From: Phoronis australis
Taxonomy: Eukaryota; Phoronida; Phoronidae
Reading direction: 5' to 3'
Length of the DNA: 61,196 bases
NCBI GenBank assembly: GCA_002633005.1
Contig: NMRA01000079.1
Span: 193,892 to 255,087, forward strand
Part shown: positions 1 to 12,264 of the stretch, one piece after another
How positions within the stretch are numbered: position 1 is the stretch's first letter
Layout of the letters: each line of letters starts with the position of its first letter
Program-made: the position numbers and the translations under genes
Notes under the pieces: generated by a model
What the model was told of the DNA's origin: nothing
The model's input: only the letters and a program-made list of their open reading frames with translations
Database searches by the model: none

Positions 1-540
1 GAAATGAATTTTTCTAAGAGTTTATTAGAGCCAATACAGTATACAGCTTTCCACCAAGGCTAGGTGATGCTAGGACATTATTCTTTGTTGCATTAGTAAC
101 TGGTCTTGACTAATTATCATTTTATGGCCTGGTCATCCATTCAGCCAAAAGTAGTTTTAGAGGTGGCTTATCAGCCAATTATTTACACATGCTGACTCAC
201 AATAGAAGCCTGATAAGAGTGAAGGTGGATAAATGCTGTGTTCCTACAGTTTCTTGTGCTAGTGGATGTGTTCACGACATGTCTTATTTGATTTTCAGTT
301 TCCTCTGCAAACTCAACCTAATCAAACAATGAGAGGTGTTGACAGTGTTGATTTATTCGCCTACTTTTAAATTAAGAAATTACTATGCAGTAGTCGAATT
401 TGTATCCAACACATCTTGAGTCAGAATCAAGTGGAAGTCGGTTTCACGCTCTCATTACTCTAGAGAGCATCAATATGATGAATAGCCTATGCTTACGGCT
501 TAGAAAAATGTTTTTGTTGTTGATTGTTGTTCAAGCTAAG
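1..540. other. 5' flank and 5' UTR of the C9orf85-like gene
   Basis: No coding exon is recognisable here. The frame of the downstream gene stays open back to position 400, but the residues before position 541 do not resemble the family, so I read this stretch as 5' UTR or promoter. A T/G-rich tract ending in AAG just before 536 could be the acceptor of an untranslated upstream intron. A palindromic 21-base element at 448-468 (arms GCTCTC and GAGAGC) recurs exactly, in reverse orientation, at 34411-34431. Confidence 0.5.
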
Positions 541-749
541 ATGTCTAGCCAGCGCGGGAACTGTAAAAAGACGGGACCACCGAAACACCAGAATAAGACG
601 GCGTTCAAGAACAATATGCATGATACCAGCCGTCGTACGCAGCAGTTGAACTCTATGGAAGTCAGTGGAGTCTGTGCACGTTGCAAAAACATCATAGACT
701 GGAAGATTAGATATAAAAAGTACAAGCCTCTAACTGTACCAAAGAAATG
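541..749 (+). CDS. C9orf85: C9orf85-like exon 1
   Basis: Encodes residues 1-69 plus two bases of Cys70. It includes the N-terminal KHQN motif and the first cysteine pair (CARC) followed by KYKPL and PKK, which are hallmarks of the family. It ends at AAATG|GTGAGG, a good donor. The reading frame runs on only two bases past the donor dinucleotide in useful family sequence. Confidence 0.92.
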
Positions 750-3700
750 GTGAGGAGTTGTTTTCTAATTTTATAATTTCTTTTTATGCATTGCGCGAGA
801 GAATCTCGACTTTACAAATTCGTGGTAAAATGTCAGTGTAGCCAAATAAGAGTGTAATTCTCAAGTGAACCCAAGTAGGGACTCAACAAAGTTAGAACTG
901 TAATCTTTTAACTGTTTGCGCCATTCTTTACTCACAAAAGCAATCTTTTTCTTAATTATGAGCTCTTTTTGACTACTGACATTTTAAAAAATATAACTGA
1001 AAACCAAGCCCTTAGTTTAATAAAAATCAATCTCTAGGGACTTAGTCCTAAACTAGAGGCGTTGCATGAAAAGACACCTACTTATTTCCATAAATATTTA
1101 GAATTCATGGTAGAATTCACTCTACTCAGTCGAAGCCTAAAACAGCATAAGAAAGGGAAATCAATGTTTTCAAATGTCCATTATATTCATAGATTTAGGG
1201 ATCTTCATGCAGCTGGACACAGGGGTCTTTTCACTGTATTGTTTTCTACTCAGAGTCTAAATGGAGAACAGTCGAAAGTTTTGGTTTTGGGACACCTCAG
1301 TAAAATAGGCCCTTGTAGTTGATTTATTTTCTTGTTGTAAATTCAAGCTGGATTTTTTATATAAGAAGTTGAAGCTGGTATGCATGTGCAGCGATTTATT
1401 ATGAAAAAGCACACTGACTTCTGAATTGGGCTACTGAATGTTAAAAAGCTTGTCACAACTTTTGCAATACTCATATTGCCACGGAAGTTATTTTTGAGCT
1501 TAGGAAACAATTAAAATGAGTTCCTGTTCAAGACAGAACTCAATAAGTGGAGCTCTAAGGTTCATTCGTTGATGATGACATTGTTGGTACTGATCTGGTT
1601 CCATGGACAAAGTCTACAAGGAGTTGGTAGATCACCACTTCAAATGTACCAATACCATTGGAATTTGCAATTCTGAACTTGAATAGTTTAGATAATGCAT
1701 GTTTCGTCATAACCCATTTCAGCACGCGCTGTGGCCAACGCTCCGTGAAACGCGCCTACTGCATGGTGTGCACTGATTGCTGCAAGACACTCACCGTGTG
1801 TGCCAAGTGTGGCCAAAAGGGGGAGCCAGTCATTGAGTGAGTACAGAAGATCACTTTCAACACCTGTCCTAAAATATTTTTTTAATTGATTTGTCTGAGA
1901 ACTGGTTTTCTAATGACTGCTAGTTATGATCACTGAGTATCACTTCTAAAAGAATGTTTTCTGTGTTATTTTTATAATAAATCACGGGTTAGTTATGTTT
2001 CACGCGCTTCTTGATAAAAGAAAACAAACCATGTATTGCTGATTTTACCTAAGATTATTCCCATCACCTGTTTTTGTGCAAGTACAAGTAGTACTTCCCT
2101 GGAAAGAAGAAACCATTGCTCAGCTGAAGCTCTGTCCTCACTCTGTCACAAAGTGTACTTGGTGGTTCGACACATATGGTCTCTTCTCGTGGTCGTCTTT
2201 TGTTTTGCCAAAAGCATTAGTCATGTTAACTCTGCGATTTAGCAGATTTTACAAGGAGATGTGAAGTCAAATAAAACTTTTAAGGATTGGCGCAGGTCTG
2301 CATAGTTTCATTTTGTTTCAAAGATATAAGTGTTCAGTAAGGTTTGGTACCCATTTGTAAGGAGCCTAATTCCAGGTTTAAAATCACTTTAACTATGCAT
2401 CCAACCATAGCATATACCTGTGTCACTCACACCCACTTGTTTAGTTGGTACTATTCTCATGCAGTTCAGTAGTTCTGTGATTACCCCAATTTTGATTCAC
2501 ATCAGCATTTACCTGTGTAGTAAATTCTCTATCTTTGTCAACTCGGCCCATCTAGTGCTTCACAATTAGAAATTAGGTCAAATGGAAGTCACAGTCGTTC
2601 TCCCACTTCATACTGTATCATCTCTGGTTCCTTGTTCTGTTTGGTCGTAGAAGTGTACTGCCTAAACAAGGCAATTACCCCCAAATACACCACTTGGCGA
2701 ACATTGCACAGTGTCTGTTGGCTAGCCTTAGTGTTTGCTTAGTCCATCTTTCGAATTTTCTTGTGCGGTGAAGCCGTTTCTGGACACTGAAACTTAATTC
2801 CAGTAGAACCACCTCACTCTTGGACGAATCTCAAGGACAAGATTTATGTGGTGTTCAAATTTGGCAAACCTTCAAAAGTTGCCTTTTCAATGTTGGCTGA
2901 ATTTTGGGATTTATATCTTTTCAAAATTTTTTAAATATCAACAAGATAAGCGTTGAGGAAAGAGTCACTTGTCGGACGAAAACTAATATGTTTTCACTCG
3001 TGAAAGAGAAAAACGTTATGATCTTGTCCTGCTGAGCCTATTGGTGTCACTGAAGCCTGGAGCATAATTTTAGTTGTGCCACTGAATTGGTTCCCAAACC
3101 GTCCCAAATGTTGAGAACCAGCCTGTTATTCAGTAGGTAAAACTGGTTCTCAAGAGCATTACCCCCGTAAATGACTATTTCTTCCTGCTTTTGCACAATG
3201 CGAAATGTTTGTGATAGAATCTCAAAGGTTATAGGGACTATAAAGGTGACACGCTTTTATCAGCGATTACTCACTCTGGCAATAAACACTGTAATTACAT
3301 CTGGTCTGTCAGTGGAACTCCTTTGTATTAGTGTGAAATCACATGAAGGCTTCTGGTTTACTCAGGAATTTCCACCGACCCGAAAATGAGGGGACGGGGA
3401 TTCGGGCCGGTCCGTCATGACCAAAACGTGATATGGTGTAAGATTTGATTATTATATGACTGCATATTCGATGTCTTGGGCATGTCCACGCTTCTGAGTG
3501 TCTTGTTCATTGAACATGGCAAAATGGTGGATTGTGTTGAACTGTAGTAATCATGGAAAACTCTGTGTTTCAGAACTGGTTTGAGCGCGGCTGAGGAAGC
3601 CTCTCACAACAGTCGGCTGCAGCAGGAACTTAAACTGCTACCAGAGAGACAGAGGCGTAAGAACAAGATTCAATCATTTTAGGGGCAGCCTTTCTATTAT

Positions 3701-5192
3701 TTTCAGTTAAAAACTTCATCAAGTGAATTTTAATGCAGACCAGCTTAAGTTGAAAGTAGTTCCTAGCTGATGCTCTATGAACATGTCAATTTTTTAAAAA
3801 ACAAAAGTTGTAGAACTTTGTAAGTTGAGTATTTGAATATCTGGTGGTCCAACAACAAAATGGCTGCCCCTAATGAAGAGGTTTTCGCTTTTTGTTAATT
3901 GAGTGTAAAAAGTGCCAATAAGTGCAGGCGTGAATTCTTATTTAAGTGAAAATGAAAGTGTCAAGTTTTAGCCCGAGGATATATGCAAAATTTCATGCAA
4001 TTGGACCCATGCACTATTTAAAGGAGACATTAGCATTCAAAACTGCTCAAAACGCTGTAAATCCAAAAGCCTGAAAATGATCAATGAGATTTGCCTCATA
4101 ATCGATATTGATTTATTTTATCCCAAACAACTTGCATATTTGGCATAATTTGAGCAGCAGTGAAAAATATAAAAGTAATATGTGAATATTGGATTTTTGA
4201 AAAAAAATCGCACAAAGTTGACATTATTGGCTTTCCACTGTGCTGCAACTCGCTCTTTTTCTGCGACATTTACCCACAATTCTGCACATCCGTGGGACAG
4301 ATTCTCCACAGCTGTACACGACTGCCACGCTAATGACTACTCTACACTAGAATTAGTTTCTGCCAGTTGTCATTTTAAGAAAATTTTACTGTAGCATAAT
4401 GAGTTGCGATGCCGACTTAAAAATAATTACAAGCTGAATGATGAGCGATAAAGTGTTCTTCACTTGTTTGACTCAACACAGAAGTGTATAAGCAGCCCTC
4501 AATTAGGTTTTGTATTTTGAATTTCTTCTATTGTTTAATATTTTCATGGAATGGTTTTAGTCAACCGCTCTTTCACTAAGTGGACAATACGTGTCAAAAG
4601 TAATCAGACAAAATATCGTTTCTCCATATTGGATGGGTGTTCGTGTTATTTTGAATGATGAATTCTGTTTGTACTGTGATGACGAGGTATTCTGCTTGCA
4701 CTCAGCCATCATAACTGGGAATTCCATGTCATTTTGCTTGATCATTTTTAGTGTTTACTGTAACATTTTGATCATTCATGATTGTCATGAAACATGAAAA
4801 TGGGGACTTGCCTCTTATAGCATGGCCTTTTATTCAAGTGTGATTTCTTTGCATTTTTGAATGTTACCAAAATGCCTCATTTTGCTATTAGACCACAGCC
4901 TTGTACACCAGCTTTTTCGGTACTTTAATTTGTTTTTATTTGTTTTTTCTCTTTAGGGACATTTGTTAGACATCAAACATCAGGCAAGTTGAGTAACAAT
5001 GCTGAAGACAATGTGAACAGTTCGGAAAGTGAAGGAGATGAAAATTTAAGTGACTCTGATAATGGGGAACCTGTTGAGGGGGTTACTACAATACACAGCG
5101 TTGAAATGGAGACGGGAACATTAGAACCCACCATGGCTCAGTTGGAAGTACAGTCGCAGGAATGTACCGACAATAATCTGCAGCTAGGATAG
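541..5192 (+). CDS. C9orf85: C9orf85-like (DUF2039 family) cysteine-rich protein, whole gene, four exons
   Basis: Joined exons 541-749, 1723-1836, 3574-3656 and 4957-5192 give 642 nt and a 213-residue protein. It starts MSSQRGN, followed by KHQN, the same opening as vertebrate C9orf85 (MSSQKGN...KHQN). A block of paired cysteines follows: C45/C48 (CARC), C70/C73 (CTRC), C83/C86 (CMVC), C89/C90 and C96/C99 (CAKC). The spacing suggests one or more zinc ribbons. The tail is basic at about residues 130-137, then acidic and serine-rich (about 150-165). The family is conserved in eukaryotes, but I know of no established biochemical role; zinc binding is inferred from the cysteines. The start at 541 is set by homology and by A at -3. 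The gene is convergent with NCKX. The identification is firm; the last exon is less conserved but is fixed by phase and acceptor. Confidence 0.9.
750..1722 (+). other. C9orf85-like intron 1
   Basis: Intron of 973 bases bounded by GTGAGG and TTTCAG. I see no coding exon or structured repeat in it. The 86-codon open frame at 1062-1322 has no recognisable domain and no splice context, so it is not called. Confidence 0.8.
1723..1836 (+). CDS. C9orf85: C9orf85-like exon 2
   Basis: Encodes the rest of Cys70 through to two bases of Glu108. It holds eight of the ten core cysteines (CTRC, CMVC, CC, CAKC), the most conserved part of the family. The acceptor CATTTCAG|CACG restores the frame from exon 1. 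The donor is GA|GTGAGT, a consensus site; reading through it would hit a stop two codons later, which supports splicing here. Confidence 0.93.
1837..3573 (+). other. C9orf85-like intron 2
   Basis: Intron of 1,737 bases bounded by GTGAGT and TTTCAG. Nothing recognisable inside apart from AT-rich sequence. Confidence 0.8.
3574..3656 (+). CDS. C9orf85: C9orf85-like exon 3
   Basis: An 83-nt exon encoding the end of Glu108 through the first base of Arg136. The peptide begins ETGLSAAEEA and continues with a charged, helix-prone stretch rich in Gln, Leu, Glu and Arg. It is bounded by GTTTCAG|AACTGG and AGAGGC|GTAAGA. Phase (2 in, 1 out) agrees with exons 2 and 4. Too short and weakly conserved to identify alone; the call rests on phase, splice sites and the continued frame. 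Confidence 0.82.
3657..4956 (+). other. C9orf85-like intron 3
   Basis: Intron of 1,300 bases from GTAAGA to CTTTAG. It contains an inverted-repeat element of family C at about 4593-4753. The remainder holds no recognisable feature. Confidence 0.8.
4593..4753. mobile_element. Family C MITE-like element, copy 1
   Basis: The left end reads AAAAGTAATCAGACAAAATA. The right end reads GGGAATTCCATGTCATTTTG then TTGATCATTTT, which is roughly the reverse complement of the left-end layout. The same left end occurs at 22252 and related right ends at 22465-22492 and 28205-28252. No transposase is present, so this is a non-autonomous element. Confidence 0.6.
4957..5192 (+). CDS. C9orf85: C9orf85-like exon 4 (terminal)
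   Basis: Follows a long pyrimidine-rich acceptor (TTTTTTCTCTTTAG|GGACATT). It encodes Arg136 to Gly213 and ends in TAG. The peptide opens RTFVRHQ and becomes acidic and serine-rich (runs such as SSESEGDE and SDSDNGE), with the look of a disordered, possibly phosphorylated tail. I know no catalytic or binding motif in it. Confidence 0.85.
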
Positions 5193-5211
5193 TGTTTATA
5201 GTTGCTGACCA

Positions 5212-5300
5212 TGGTGGAATTTCAGTAAAAAAAATCAGTTTGGGACACAATATGGCAGACAGATGAAATTACATTTTGTCAAAGAAATAGGTTTTCACGA
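5212..5300. repeat. Family A element fragment in the 3' UTR
   Basis: Contains TTTGGGACACAATATGGCAG followed by a ...GAAATTACATTTTGTC stretch, matching the left ends of the family A elements near 13559 and 13832. The right end is not identifiable, so it looks truncated or decayed. Confidence 0.5.
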
Positions 5301-5684
5301 AAACTTATTTTAAGTTGTTTTTAGCATGGTTTGTGTGGTGTACAATAGCTATTACCAAATAACATTGGTAACATTTTGAGCCTTTGCAGCAATCATTTAT
5401 GTCCCATGGAGAATTTTTACTGTAAGTTTCACAATCAGAAATTCTACGCTGTCATTGTTCAAGTGCCCATTTCCACTCAGTGTAGGTGTACCTGTCCACT
5501 GTACGCAATTGTTAAATGACTTCTGAGGTTGCTTCATGCATGACTTGTGAAGTAAGACTTGACTTAGATAATTTGGTCTGGTGCTGTGCACAACTAGTTC
5601 GGAAAAATTAGTTAAACCTTATATGAGCAAATGTACAAGGTGTCCTGGGATATACTCGTAATTGTTGGTTACAAAGAAAATTTT

Positions 5685-5790
5685 TCTAGAATATTTCTAG
5701 ACTGTGATGCGCTCGTAATAACTCGACTCAACATTTTATCCACAATTATGATGTGGGAGCACACTAATTTTCTGTCACTATTCACAAAAT
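5685..5790. repeat. Dispersed repeat shared with 55535-55640
   Basis: Both places contain ATTTCTAGACTGTGATGC followed by similar sequence with a decayed TTTATCCA(C)AATT(A/G)TGA block and a TTTCTGTC block. Same orientation, diverged; family unknown. Confidence 0.5.
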
Positions 5791-6362
5791 AGACCAAAAA
5801 TGTCCCCCCAGTTCTTGCCACTGGAAATGTTTACCTCAGGATTTTAGTTCTTCCTTACCTACTCTGACCCCACCCCCATATTTTTCTTGGTCGCACCTTT
5901 TGTGAACTTGCTATTCAGGGTTCAAAATAGTGATCGTCACTCCTGTCTGTTCTGTATGCAATACACACAGGTGCATATCAACACCCTGCATTGCTCTTGT
6001 TACCAATGTTGTAGTGGATAGTACTTCATATATTGTAGTTTTAAATAATGTTTTTGTAGGAATATGGCTTTTGTGCAATTATTTTGTGTAGAAGGTCACG
6101 CTTCAGGCTGTTTGAGGGTGTCTTAAATGTGGCATTGTAAAATCTAAGTAGTTCTTAAAAGATGACAAAATCGTGGCAAATTTGTTTGATTTGGTCAGAC
6201 CTGCTAAGATTCTGCAGCGAGTTTCTGTCTTGTCAACTAGAGGGAGACTTGTTCATTGGTCCTGCATGACAAGTCTCTTGCTGTATGTCACAGAATAACT
6301 CAAAGACGAAGAGCTGTGTAATTTATTTAACACCCTGTGAAATGACATTAGACGTAGTGACA

Positions 6363-6372
6363 AATAAATAAA
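6363..6372 (+). promoter_or_regulatory. Candidate polyadenylation signal for the C9orf85-like gene
   Basis: Overlapping AATAAATAAA, the first canonical hexamer I see downstream of the stop at 5192 on the + strand. Confidence 0.4.
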
Positions 6373-7720
6373 CACACAACCATAGGAACACATTCAGTTC
6401 TCGATTACATGATTAGTCAAATTCACAATCACTAAAATTGTTAACAGTTATTAAATGTGGACACACACATATCACAGATATAAGACGCCTGTCTAACATG
6501 AAAGGCAATAACAGCAAAGGACATTTGATAAAAGACGATACACCGTACCTCGCACAAATCCTTGCTGCAGGGCTAACAACTACCCTAAAAGTATGGGCAC
6601 GTTATCAGAATCGCGACGGCTTATTTAGAATGATGAATTGAGCGAGGTCAGAGTGGAACTTAAGGCATTCCTGTTTCAAATTTGATGTACTACGTACATT
6701 TATATGCATCTACAGACACTAAGTGACTGATGAGGTAAACTTCATGGTATTAGGACAAGGTCTTCAAGGCAATCACCTTGTCATTGCACTATTAGTTATT
6801 AAAATCTGAACACAGATGCCAGTTTGCATGAATAACCTTCGGAAATAAGTAGTGTGGGAATAATTTGGACTTTCTGCAATCTTCTGCTTTGTTTGAGTGG
6901 CATTCATATCTTTTTATTCGAATCAAGCTCTCAAAATTATTTTTAGAATTTTCTATTCCACTTTTGTGTTAACTCGAAAGGGCTATTAGTCTGTGTATGT
7001 GCTCTAGCATTTTATAGTTTGTGCATGAGTTTCTAGTCTGAGTTTGCACTCGTGTCCCCTATATTCATGCTACAAACTTGAGTAAATACTTGGAAGTTCA
7101 GAGTTCTCATAAAAGTAGAGTAGTATTAAATGACAAAAATTAGTTCAGTTTTGATTGAAAAGATTAGACCCCAGGCCCGAAGTCACATGATCAATTTTTT
7201 CACCACTTTTCACATTATTTCCACAAAATGGCATCTGCGTCCATATCCCTATTGACTAGGTTACACAGTTATCCTAGCTACTGCCTTAGTATCGCCAAAC
7301 TCACACACAACATCAAGGACATGGGCACTTGCCTTCCTGAGGCACAGGGTTTAGAAACAGTTCACTGGTTGGACCCACAGATACACTGGCTGGACCTTCA
7401 AATCCAGCTGCCAAGGCACTAAATGCCTTGTCAGAGATCAAATCAGTAGCCAGCAAAAAACCTTGGGCCACATATTAAATGCAGAAGCTGGAGAGAGCAA
7501 CTAAGCCCAAAGCTACTCTGACCTGGGGACACTAGGCTCGAGTATTTGTGCGTCCGGCCATTAAACTGTTCCCAAGAGCAGAATACATAATATGGAGCTG
7601 TAGGAGAAGAATTAACAGTGATCCCTTGCCATGATGCAATTTACATTTTTAGTATTTTCTACCAAAAGGGCAAGACTACTTCAAACATTCTATAACTTGA
7701 AACTGAAATCAATGCCTGGA

Positions 7721-7920
7721 GGAGTCACTCGTATTGACAAGGTGCCAAATATTGCGGATAGGCGGTATTTTTTCGTCCCCACAAAAGACCCACTGCTTCC
7801 TCCCCACAGTAGGCATCACTCTTGATTCTCGTAATAATATAGACCTGGCACCAGCAATAGGGGGCCTCTCAGCAATTTTTGGTACACACCTGTAGGCACC
7901 TTGTCAATACGAGTGATCCC
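7721..7920. mobile_element. Small element with a perfect 22-bp terminal inverted repeat
   Basis: Positions 7725-7746 (TCACTCGTATTGACAAGG then TGCC) are the exact reverse complement of 7895-7916. About 148 bases lie between the arms. No protein is encoded. A young MITE or a long-range hairpin are the two readings; perfect arms suggest recent origin. Confidence 0.65.
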
Positions 7921-8344
7921 GGGGACTAATGTTGACTCAACACAAGGGAACCACGTCAAATGCCGACTCAGATGACAAAAGGTAAAAAAATATTATTTCG
8001 TACATAGATTAGTAATAAAATTTTAATTGTTAATAACCTTTACGAATTTGGAAGTTAAAGAAGTCGCAAATATCAGTTGTGCTTGTGTAATTTGGCGAGC
8101 ATTCCTTGATGTCTGCGAGTTATTCAAGAGTTCCTTGACGCATATTTGGCACACACAATACATGAGCAGAGATTTAATTAGCGAATCTGTCACATCAAGC
8201 ACGTCATTAATTTAACAGACATCACATTTATGCGTCGAAGCAAAAATTTTAATACAACGAAATGTAAAATAAATCCGTACACAAAAGGGCTTTCCACATG
8301 GTAAAATTGAGTCTCCAGATTAGGGACTGCCTACACACAATTTG

Positions 8345-8374
8345 TAACCATGCAACTCGTAACCATGCAACTCG
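8345..8374. repeat. 15-bp tandem repeat, two copies
   Basis: Two perfect copies of TAACCATGCAACTCG, followed by a decayed third (TCACCGTGG). Confidence 0.7.
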
Positions 8375-9050
8375 TCACCGTGGGAGACCAATGATCTCCA
8401 CCTTCAGATACTTAAAGTGACCGTATTGGTGAGAAGTAATTTTCCGAGATTGAACCAACAACCTCAGCAGTCGTAGTCAAACGCGTCACAGGTGAAGCTA
8501 AACGCCAATCAACAATAGCGTTCTTAGCTCGTCAAGTCACCAGCCTTGATTTCGGCGAATAATTAATTGGCAGACAACTGCAAGAACAGTCAAAAAAAAC
8601 AACGATTTTATTTGATATCTCTAGTTAAATCTAATAGAAGTCCCACAATAATTCTAAAATACATTGTTTTGGCCGTAAAACCAATTATATCCCTTTAATT
8701 CTGCAAAAGGCGCTGACCTGCTATAACAACATTGTCCCCAGCTCAACAATAGTTTAAGTTAGATTGTTAAATGTTGAGAATTCAGGAGATTTCATATCCG
8801 GCACTGATGCTGGATTTCAATCACATTGTAGCACTGTTGTCACATCATAAAGATCTGGCAATCTAACAAATAACTTCTTGATGCATCAATTCTTGCTTTT
8901 TGGTCGGTAATAGTAACCGTCACAGAAAAATATAAGATTGAAAGCGAGCCTCAAAATGTATCGAATAAGTAGACATATTAGCAAAAAATTTTGCACAAAA
9001 GATTCTCGAAGCAGGTGTCATTGGATCGAGCCAAAGTTAGATCACACCAC

Positions 9051-9108
9051 GAGTGACATGTACACGAGTGACATGTACACAAGTGACAGGTACACAAGTG
9101 ACATGTAC
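9051..9108. repeat. 15-bp tandem repeat, about four copies
   Basis: Unit GAGTGACATGTACAC repeated at 9051, 9066, 9081 and 9096 with one or two changes per unit. Confidence 0.85.
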
Positions 9109-11494
9109 GTCAAGTTATCTGCGATGTCACTGTAAGTTTATGAGCTAACAACTGTGTCATGCTGTAGATGAAATCTCCCAAATTCTGCAGTTAACAGCCT
9201 TGAGTTAGTTATGTTAAACAAAAAAACAGTCACTACGTAACACAAAAACTTCACATTAATTGTGAACTTGGCATTTCTGTATATTGCAGTTCAAATGTCG
9301 GTAGTCAGCTAAAACTGTTACGACAGTCTTTGGTCAAAGTTGAATTAATCTACAGTACCTAACAACAGATAATGGAGATTCTTGAAGTTGCCATGACAAC
9401 AGTGGACGGAGCTATCATGACTAAAATGTCAGAGTGTCTAAAAAGCGAATGGCTCGTACAAGAGTGACAAATCATAACCACACTTCGGAGCAAATTCCAC
9501 TTCTTATCTGCTCTCACTAATTACAAAATTATGTACAATACCAACACAGAAGATAATATTCTAACCAGTCACCCATTACATTGCAAAATATATGCACCAC
9601 GCACCAAACTTTGATTCTAGTACCATATCAATGGCAGAAACTTCTGCAACAAAACATTTTTAGAAAAATATAACAAATTCTTTCTTCAGATGCACACCAC
9701 GAAAAAATTCTTCAATTTTTAACACCCAGGTTTTTTTTTGTAAATGGGAGAGATATCCGTAAAGTCAAAAACCGATGCTTGGTCATCACGAAACATTAAG
9801 CAATACATGCCTAAATATCGGTAAATGGCGACACAGTTTTCTGGGTCTATTATGAACCAGATAGCAGCCATAACACGCAAGTTAAAGAGGGAATTGAGCA
9901 GTACATCCTCTGCTGCTTAATTGACACACTCATTACAGTAACTTAGGTTGCTTAACAACTCGATGCCTAACAATGCACAGAGAATGATAATATCTGCAAA
10001 AACACCAGCAATTTCACAGAGCAGTCGACAGGTGTTGGACTTAATGTAGAGCTTCGAAGATTTAATTTTTTTGAAAAGAAATGCTTTCTCAGCAAAAATT
10101 AACTTCTCTAACATTAAACACACAGAGGAACTTCATCTTTTTCTGAAACGTTTTACTGTCTCGAATAGAATATTGTCCAAAATTTGGGAATTTTAACTAA
10201 CGCAGTTATTACATAGCCTGTGCTATAGGAGATAACCGAGTAAATTCAGAGCATTAGTTCAATGTTGCACTCTTGATGTAGAGTATATCGCTCAAACCCA
10301 TATTGCAAAACACTCCAGTTTGTAAGTGATGGAGTTAATCTTAAATGCTTTCACCACACTTGTTCCTTTTGGCACGCAATGAGACAAAGCGTGCCAGGCG
10401 AGATTCGTCACCTCCAAATTCGAGAATGTAACAATACTATATGCACAGGTATATCCAACCATAATTATACAACGAAAAATAAACTTACAATATACACAAA
10501 GGATCACCACTTTCTCACGCCAATGACGCATTAGAATAAAACATAAAGTAACTTATACTTATGGTAGTACCTACAGTAGTTAAAAAAAATAACGAACAAT
10601 TTTTTATGAACAAAATCTCAACATTTCGAAGCAAAAATTTCGGGCTGATTTTCAAGTGATTTAGTGCTGTCTTTTGATGCCAGTTGCCAGCTTTCCTACA
10701 CAGTTCTTAAAGAAGACATTATGACACAAGCACATATCTCTGTCCAATTGTTTCAATTCAAATCGGTCATTCATGAGTGAAGGTCCAATTGTGTTTGCCT
10801 AAGTTTTAACAAAATTCCATATGATCATGACTTGGGCCCAGTTGCATAAAAGTGACATGCTGGACAGATACAATGACGTAGCATTGTCGCGTGTTACGTT
10901 GCCATCTTCGAACAGTGCTTTGAACGTCATGCAACAATCTAACAAGTATTCGAGGTTTTGCATGAATCGCATCCATCCATGATATAAAATTCACAACCTT
11001 GTTTTCACTGGTGGTGACTCAGTGGAAAACTCAACACGATCTTACTCCCAAGCGATATCATTATACAGTGCCAATGAAAACATGTCGACTGTCACCTTAT
11101 TAGAGATACATATGTTGATCTGAAAAGAAAACACCCTAACACAATACATTGGGAAAAGAATTACATAACTGGTATGTTAAAAATGGTCAGGGACCTGCCC
11201 TATTTTATGATCTCTAATTATTATCATTATACCAAATTAAAAACAACAACTGCATGTAATGTCTCCACACTAGAGACTGGTCTGTGGCCCAAATGACTTT
11301 CTCTGAAATGACTGAGCCTCACTCAGAAGAGCAGGACGTCATTAGATCGATATGGGAGCAACAAAGGGTAAAAATACATGAAACAAACATAGCTACAGCA
11401 GAGACTCCTTAATTTCGAACACAATGCTCAAATTCAGACTCTGAAATTAGTAAAATGTTGACAATTTACGATCTTAATTTAAGAAAACATATTG

Positions 11495-11500
11495 TTTATT
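11495..11500 (-). promoter_or_regulatory. Candidate NCKX polyadenylation signal
   Basis: TTTATT on the + strand is AATAAA on the gene strand, about 765 bases beyond the NCKX stop codon. Another AATAAA lies much further on at 8607-8612, so the true end is uncertain. Confidence 0.35.
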
Positions 11501-12264
11501 AACAAGGAATTTTCATAATTTTCAAGTACGGCTAATTAACACTTAATACTAATTACGAAATTGTCACTTGTTTCAACATCACAGTCTTACAGTTTTTTGA
11601 TAAAATTATCAAGTGTCCGAAATTGAGGAGCTTTTACCCTAAATACTTAGACATCAGATCTGACCCAGCGGTTCAACCTCAGCAGAATGACTCATTGATG
11701 AGTACAAGGTGATTATCAGTGAGTGTTACAATTAATCCCAACTCAATGAGTTACTGGTGCGCGACGCTGAATGGGAAAATAGTGGCAACTTCAGGTAAAA
11801 ATTATCCTATATCCAATTACTACGATACCCCGCTTCCTCACAGTTGAACAAAGCATGATCAGCAAAGAATCTTAACTTCATAGCTTATCTTCGCCTCTGG
11901 TATAAACTAAGGCCTATGATTGCGTCGTTGTACTACGGCTCAAACTCCACCTTCGAGTATTTCAGATAACTGGAGTTGAATTGCTAGAAGTGCTTGAGAA
12001 GGCGTGCAAACACGCCAATCAATCTTTTACTTCAGCAAAGCAGGAAATACGAGTTGCACTCTGATGGAAATTGGCACCGACAGTTCTTCCAACAGGACGA
12101 CTTCTCCAATTAAACAATAAATAATAATTTACAATGCCACTTTCTAAAAATCACAATAATTTACTAGGTAATTGTTGTCAAATGCTCCAATGATACAAAC
12201 AATGCTTCTGAGTGAGCCCGACTGACAACTAAATGTTGACTTCAAGGCGACCTTGGGATGACCT

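Larger units (their letters stand above)
5193..6372 (+). other. C9orf85-like 3' UTR, inferred
   Basis: The first AATAAA hexamers after the stop codon are two overlapping copies at 6363-6372, so the transcript probably ends shortly after. The stretch includes a fragment of family A transposon sequence (about 5212-5300) and a repeat at about 5685-5790 that recurs near 55535-55640. Confidence 0.45.
6373..12264. other. Convergent intergenic interval and NCKX 3' UTR
   Basis: No coding exon is recognisable. It holds an inverted-repeat element at 7721-7920 and short tandem repeats at 8345-8374 and 9051-9108. The part next to 12264 should be NCKX 3' UTR; a minus-strand AATAAA lies at 11495-11500. 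The remainder is AT-rich and otherwise featureless to me. Confidence 0.6.

Noticed and set aside
400-540. N-terminal extension of the C9orf85-like protein
   Set aside because: The frame is open, but the family starts at MSSQ and the extension has no homology; it is treated as leader.
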